This document shows positions 6,326 to 7,769 of a DNA stretch of 7,769 bases, piece after piece. Positions within the stretch are counted from its first letter, which is position 1; every line of letters begins with the position of its first letter. The DNA comes from CBDUBU01 sp965365465. Its GTDB lineage: Bacteria > Bacteroidota > Rhodothermia > Rhodothermales > DASSAV01. The translations under genes and the position numbers were made by a program. Under the pieces are notes generated by a model, which did no database searches, was not told the origin of the DNA, and worked only from the letters and a program-made list of their open reading frames with translations. The DNA is taken from positions 1-7,769 of the forward strand of contig CBDUBU010000191.1 in NCBI GenBank assembly GCA_965365465.1, given 5' to 3'.

Positions 6326-6507
6326 GATATTTCCGGGTTTGATATAGATTCGGTTATTTTCGGGACAGATACTCGAACGATGGGGAGCGGATTAAGGATT
6401 CCTCACTCCGGCACGACCTCCTGCGATTTTACGCGACAGTCGCGTATGCAGGCTGTCGGCTTCCTCCCCTGCGCCTCTGAAGCGGCTCTTGCTGCGCAAG
6501 GACAGCG
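6326..6507 (-). promoter_or_regulatory. Intergenic region expected to hold the kgd promoter
   Basis: This 182 bp gap separates two minus-strand genes and becomes AT-rich near the kgd start (about 6326-6360). I could not find a convincing -35/-10 pair or a TAnnTTTG element. TATATC near 6340 is only a weak -10 candidate with no good partner. The palindrome at 6430-6446 is the only strong structure. That a promoter lies here is inferred from gap length and the absence of other signals. Confidence 0.3.
6420..6452. repeat. Perfect 17 bp palindrome inside a larger hairpin, upstream of kgd
   Basis: TACGCGAC-A-GTCGCGTA at 6430-6446 is a perfect inverted repeat with 8 bp arms. Flanking CCTGC (6420-6424) and GCAGG (6448-6452) extend the symmetry with an uneven bulge. 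It sits 62 bp past the epimerase stop and about 105 bp before the kgd GTG. As DNA it could be an operator for kgd. As RNA it could fold into a stem with a CAG or CTG loop in the epimerase 3' end. On the kgd strand the inner stem is followed by AAAAT, not a T-run, so it is not a classic terminator. Confidence 0.45.
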
Positions 6508-7509
6508 TTACAGCCACCCGTGGCTGCGGTACCAGGCGACGGTCTCGCGCATCCCCTCACCGAGGGAGATGTTTTCATGGTAGCCGAACGCCTGGCGCGC
6601 TTTTTCACTGGAGCACATCTTGCACGCCGCACGCGCCTCCCGCGCCTTTTCCCGGTTAAAGGCCGGATACTGCCCTGCCATCCGGCCGGCCAGTTCGACG
6701 GCAGCGCCGACCGCTCCGACGAGTGCGCCCGGCACCGGCAGGGTAAGCGCCTTGCGTCCGAGGGCCTCGGTCATGGCCTGTTTGATCTCGTTCCAGGAGT
6801 AAGGCCGCTCGCTTCCGATAAAGTACGTCTCGCCGGCTGTATGCTCTGCTTCCGCAGCATCCACCATGCCCCGAACGAGATCGCGCGCATGAACCAGACT
6901 GAGATCCGGCCTGGCGCCGCGCCCGATAACCGGAAAAATGCCGCGAGCGGCTGTTTTGAACAGATCGTAGATGTCGGCCTCGCGCGGCCCGTAGACAGCC
7001 GGAGGCCGCACGACGACGAGGGGCAGTTCCTGCATATAGACCAGCCCGTTGTCATTGGGAGAGGCAATGGCCTGTTCCATATCCGCCTTGCTGCGTCCGT
7101 AGCGGCTGATTGGACGCAGCGGCGCATCCTCCGTGGCAACGCCGCCGGGGCAGGGTCCCACGGCGGCAAGGCTGCTGGTGATGAGCACCTTTTTAACGGC
7201 CGGGTTTGCCATCCTGACGGCTCCCAGCAGGTTGAGCGTTGCTTTCACATTGCCCTGCTCAAACGTTTCCCGGTCGATGGCCCGGGTCACCCCGGCAACG
7301 TGATACACGTAATCCACACCGCGCAGCGCTTCCCACAACACTTCTACCCGCGAAAAGTCGCCGCGCACCGGAACGATGTCCATTCCGTCGAGCCACTTCG
7401 GCGCTCCGCGCACGAGGCATCGGACCTCGGTGTAGTTGCGGCGCTTCAGTTCCTCGACCAGATGGCTGCCGACAAATCCGGTTCCCCCGGTTACGAATGC
7501 GATGCTCAT
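6508..7509 (-). CDS. NAD(P)-dependent epimerase/dehydratase family protein (extended SDR)
   Basis: This 333-residue extended short-chain dehydrogenase has an N-terminal Rossmann fold with the dinucleotide-binding motif VTGGTGFVGSH at residues 6-16. Asp51 follows the usual RGD turn, HVAG sits at 70-73, the catalytic Ser is at about 112-113 (ITSSLAAVG), and the catalytic pair Tyr137-x3-Lys141 lies in RYGRSK. The later VVVRPPAVYGP (165-175) marks the substrate-binding part. Sequence style (3-beta-hydroxysteroid dehydrogenase or dihydroflavonol-4-reductase-like SDRs) points to oxidoreduction or epimerisation of a sugar, polyketide or isoprenoid-like substrate, which the sequence does not identify. 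The ATG at 7509 starts right at the fold. The open frame further upstream, to 7617, would overlap the methyltransferase gene. The gene lies 19 bp downstream of that gene and is probably co-transcribed. No strong Shine-Dalgarno is seen. Its last codons form an inverted repeat (6511-6526). Confidence 0.9.
   Translation of the reverse strand: MSIAFVTGGTGFVGSHLVEELKRRNYTEVRCLVRGAPKWLDGMDIVPVRGDFSRVEVLWEALRGVDYVYHVAGVTRAIDRETFEQGNVKATLNLLGAVRMANPAVKKVLITSSLAAVGPCPGGVATEDAPLRPISRYGRSKADMEQAIASPNDNGLVYMQELPLVVVRPPAVYGPREADIYDLFKTAARGIFPVIGRGARPDLSLVHARDLVRGMVDAAEAEHTAGETYFIGSERPYSWNEIKQAMTEALGRKALTLPVPGALVGAVGAAVELAGRMAGQYPAFNREKAREARAACKMCSSEKARQAFGYHENISLGEGMRETVAWYRSHGWL
6511..6526. repeat. Inverted repeat over the last codons of the epimerase gene
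   Basis: CAGCCAC (6511-6517) and GTGGCTG (6520-6526) are perfect 7 bp arms with a 2 bp centre, ending just before the TAA stop at 6508-6510. No T-run follows on the coding strand, so it is not a standard terminator. It may protect the mRNA 3' end or be chance, since the bases encode Ser-His-Gly-Trp-Leu. Confidence 0.3.
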
Positions 7510-7528
7510 GGATGCTGGTGCTTTCCGT

Positions 7529-7769
7529 TCAGGAGGCGCGCCGCCGCAGCCGCGCGACGCTTTCGATGTGGTGGGTATGGGGAAACAGATCAACCGGCTG
7601 CACCGCTTCGACCGCATACACCTCGCGCAGCAAGTCCAGATCGCGGGCCTGCGTCCGGGGGTTGCAGCTCACGTAGACGAACCGCTCGGGCCGCAGCCGC
7701 CCGATCTCCTCCACGACCTTCGGGTGCATCCCCGCGCGCGGGGGGTCGGCGATGAGCACGTCCGGCCGG
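7529..7769 (-). CDS. RlmD/RumA-type RNA uracil-C5 methyltransferase (C-terminal end)
   Basis: Only the last 79 residues are inside the window. The frame is open through the right edge, so the apparent GTG at 7759 is an internal valine (RPDVLIADPPRAG). The DPPRAG motif, the YVSCNP segment with the catalytic cysteine that attacks uracil C6, and the terminal HTHHIESVA with the Glu that acts as general base are all characteristic of the TrmA/RumA family. These enzymes use S-adenosylmethionine to make 5-methyluridine in 23S rRNA or tRNA. Which RNA is modified cannot be told from the C-terminus, and the N-terminal TRAM domain and Fe-S cysteines are out of view. It is the upstream partner of the epimerase gene (19 bp gap). 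Confidence 0.92.
   Translation of the reverse strand, partial: RPDVLIADPPRAGMHPKVVEEIGRLRPERFVYVSCNPRTQARDLDLLREVYAVEAVQPVDLFPHTHHIESVARLRRRAS

Noticed and set aside
4703..6583. Plus-strand open frame of 626 codons opposite kgd
   Set aside because: It lies almost entirely antisense to the conserved E2-E1o coding sequence, and its translation shows no recognisable domain. Long antisense frames arise from GC-rich codon use.
7510..7617. N-terminal extension of the epimerase gene to 7617
   Set aside because: It overlaps the conserved C-terminus of the RNA methyltransferase, and the Rossmann motif begins directly after the ATG at 7509.
6520..7755. Plus-strand open frame of 411 codons opposite the epimerase and methyltransferase genes
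   Set aside because: It spans the antisense of two clearly conserved genes, and its low-complexity Arg/Ala/Gly/Pro-rich translation matches no family.

Overview
The window is a GC-rich stretch of bacterial chromosome carrying ordinary housekeeping genes. It shows no mobile element, CRISPR array, phage gene, tRNA or rRNA. The best lineage guess is the Rhodothermia/Bacteroidota side of the tree. The reasons are a bS21 protein of Bacteroidota-like type, mostly weak or absent Shine-Dalgarno sequences outside rpsU, and a 2-oxoglutarate dehydrogenase E1 fused to an E2-type catalytic domain. That fusion is best known from Actinobacteria but is, as I recall, also annotated in Salinibacter/Rhodothermus relatives. 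This placement is inference and no marker gene in the window settles it.

Left part (1-1936): the 3' portion of a YjjG-like HAD nucleotidase on the plus strand meets a two-gene minus-strand unit head-on, with only 5 bp between the stops. That unit is rdgB (house-cleaning dITP/XTP pyrophosphatase) followed by a small family 2 glycosyltransferase. Two nucleotide-pool-cleaning enzymes therefore flank the glycosyltransferase.

Middle (1937-2629): rpsU (bS21) is transcribed to the right from a short, AT-rich divergent intergenic region with a recognisable promoter. It has a GAGG Shine-Dalgarno and a TTG start, and a hairpin follows it. The roughly 400 bp between rpsU and the convergent kgd gene hold that hairpin and, on the minus strand, a short reading frame that looks like the eroded end of an RCK/TrkA-C domain. 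It may be a gene remnant.

Right part (2630-7769): all genes are on the minus strand. In transcription order they are the 3' end of an RlmD/RumA-type RNA uracil-C5 methyltransferase, an extended short-chain dehydrogenase (NAD-dependent epimerase/dehydratase family), a 182 bp gap with a perfect 17 bp palindrome, and the 1231-residue Kgd/OdhA-type enzyme that dominates the window. The enzyme combines a degenerate E2 catalytic domain with a complete ThDP-dependent E1o. It has no lipoyl domain, so the lipoylated E2 and the E3 must be encoded elsewhere.

I do not see a new multi-gene system here. The points most worth a second look are the domain architecture of the 2-oxoglutarate dehydrogenase, the translation signals of rpsU, the palindrome upstream of kgd and the RCK-like remnant.
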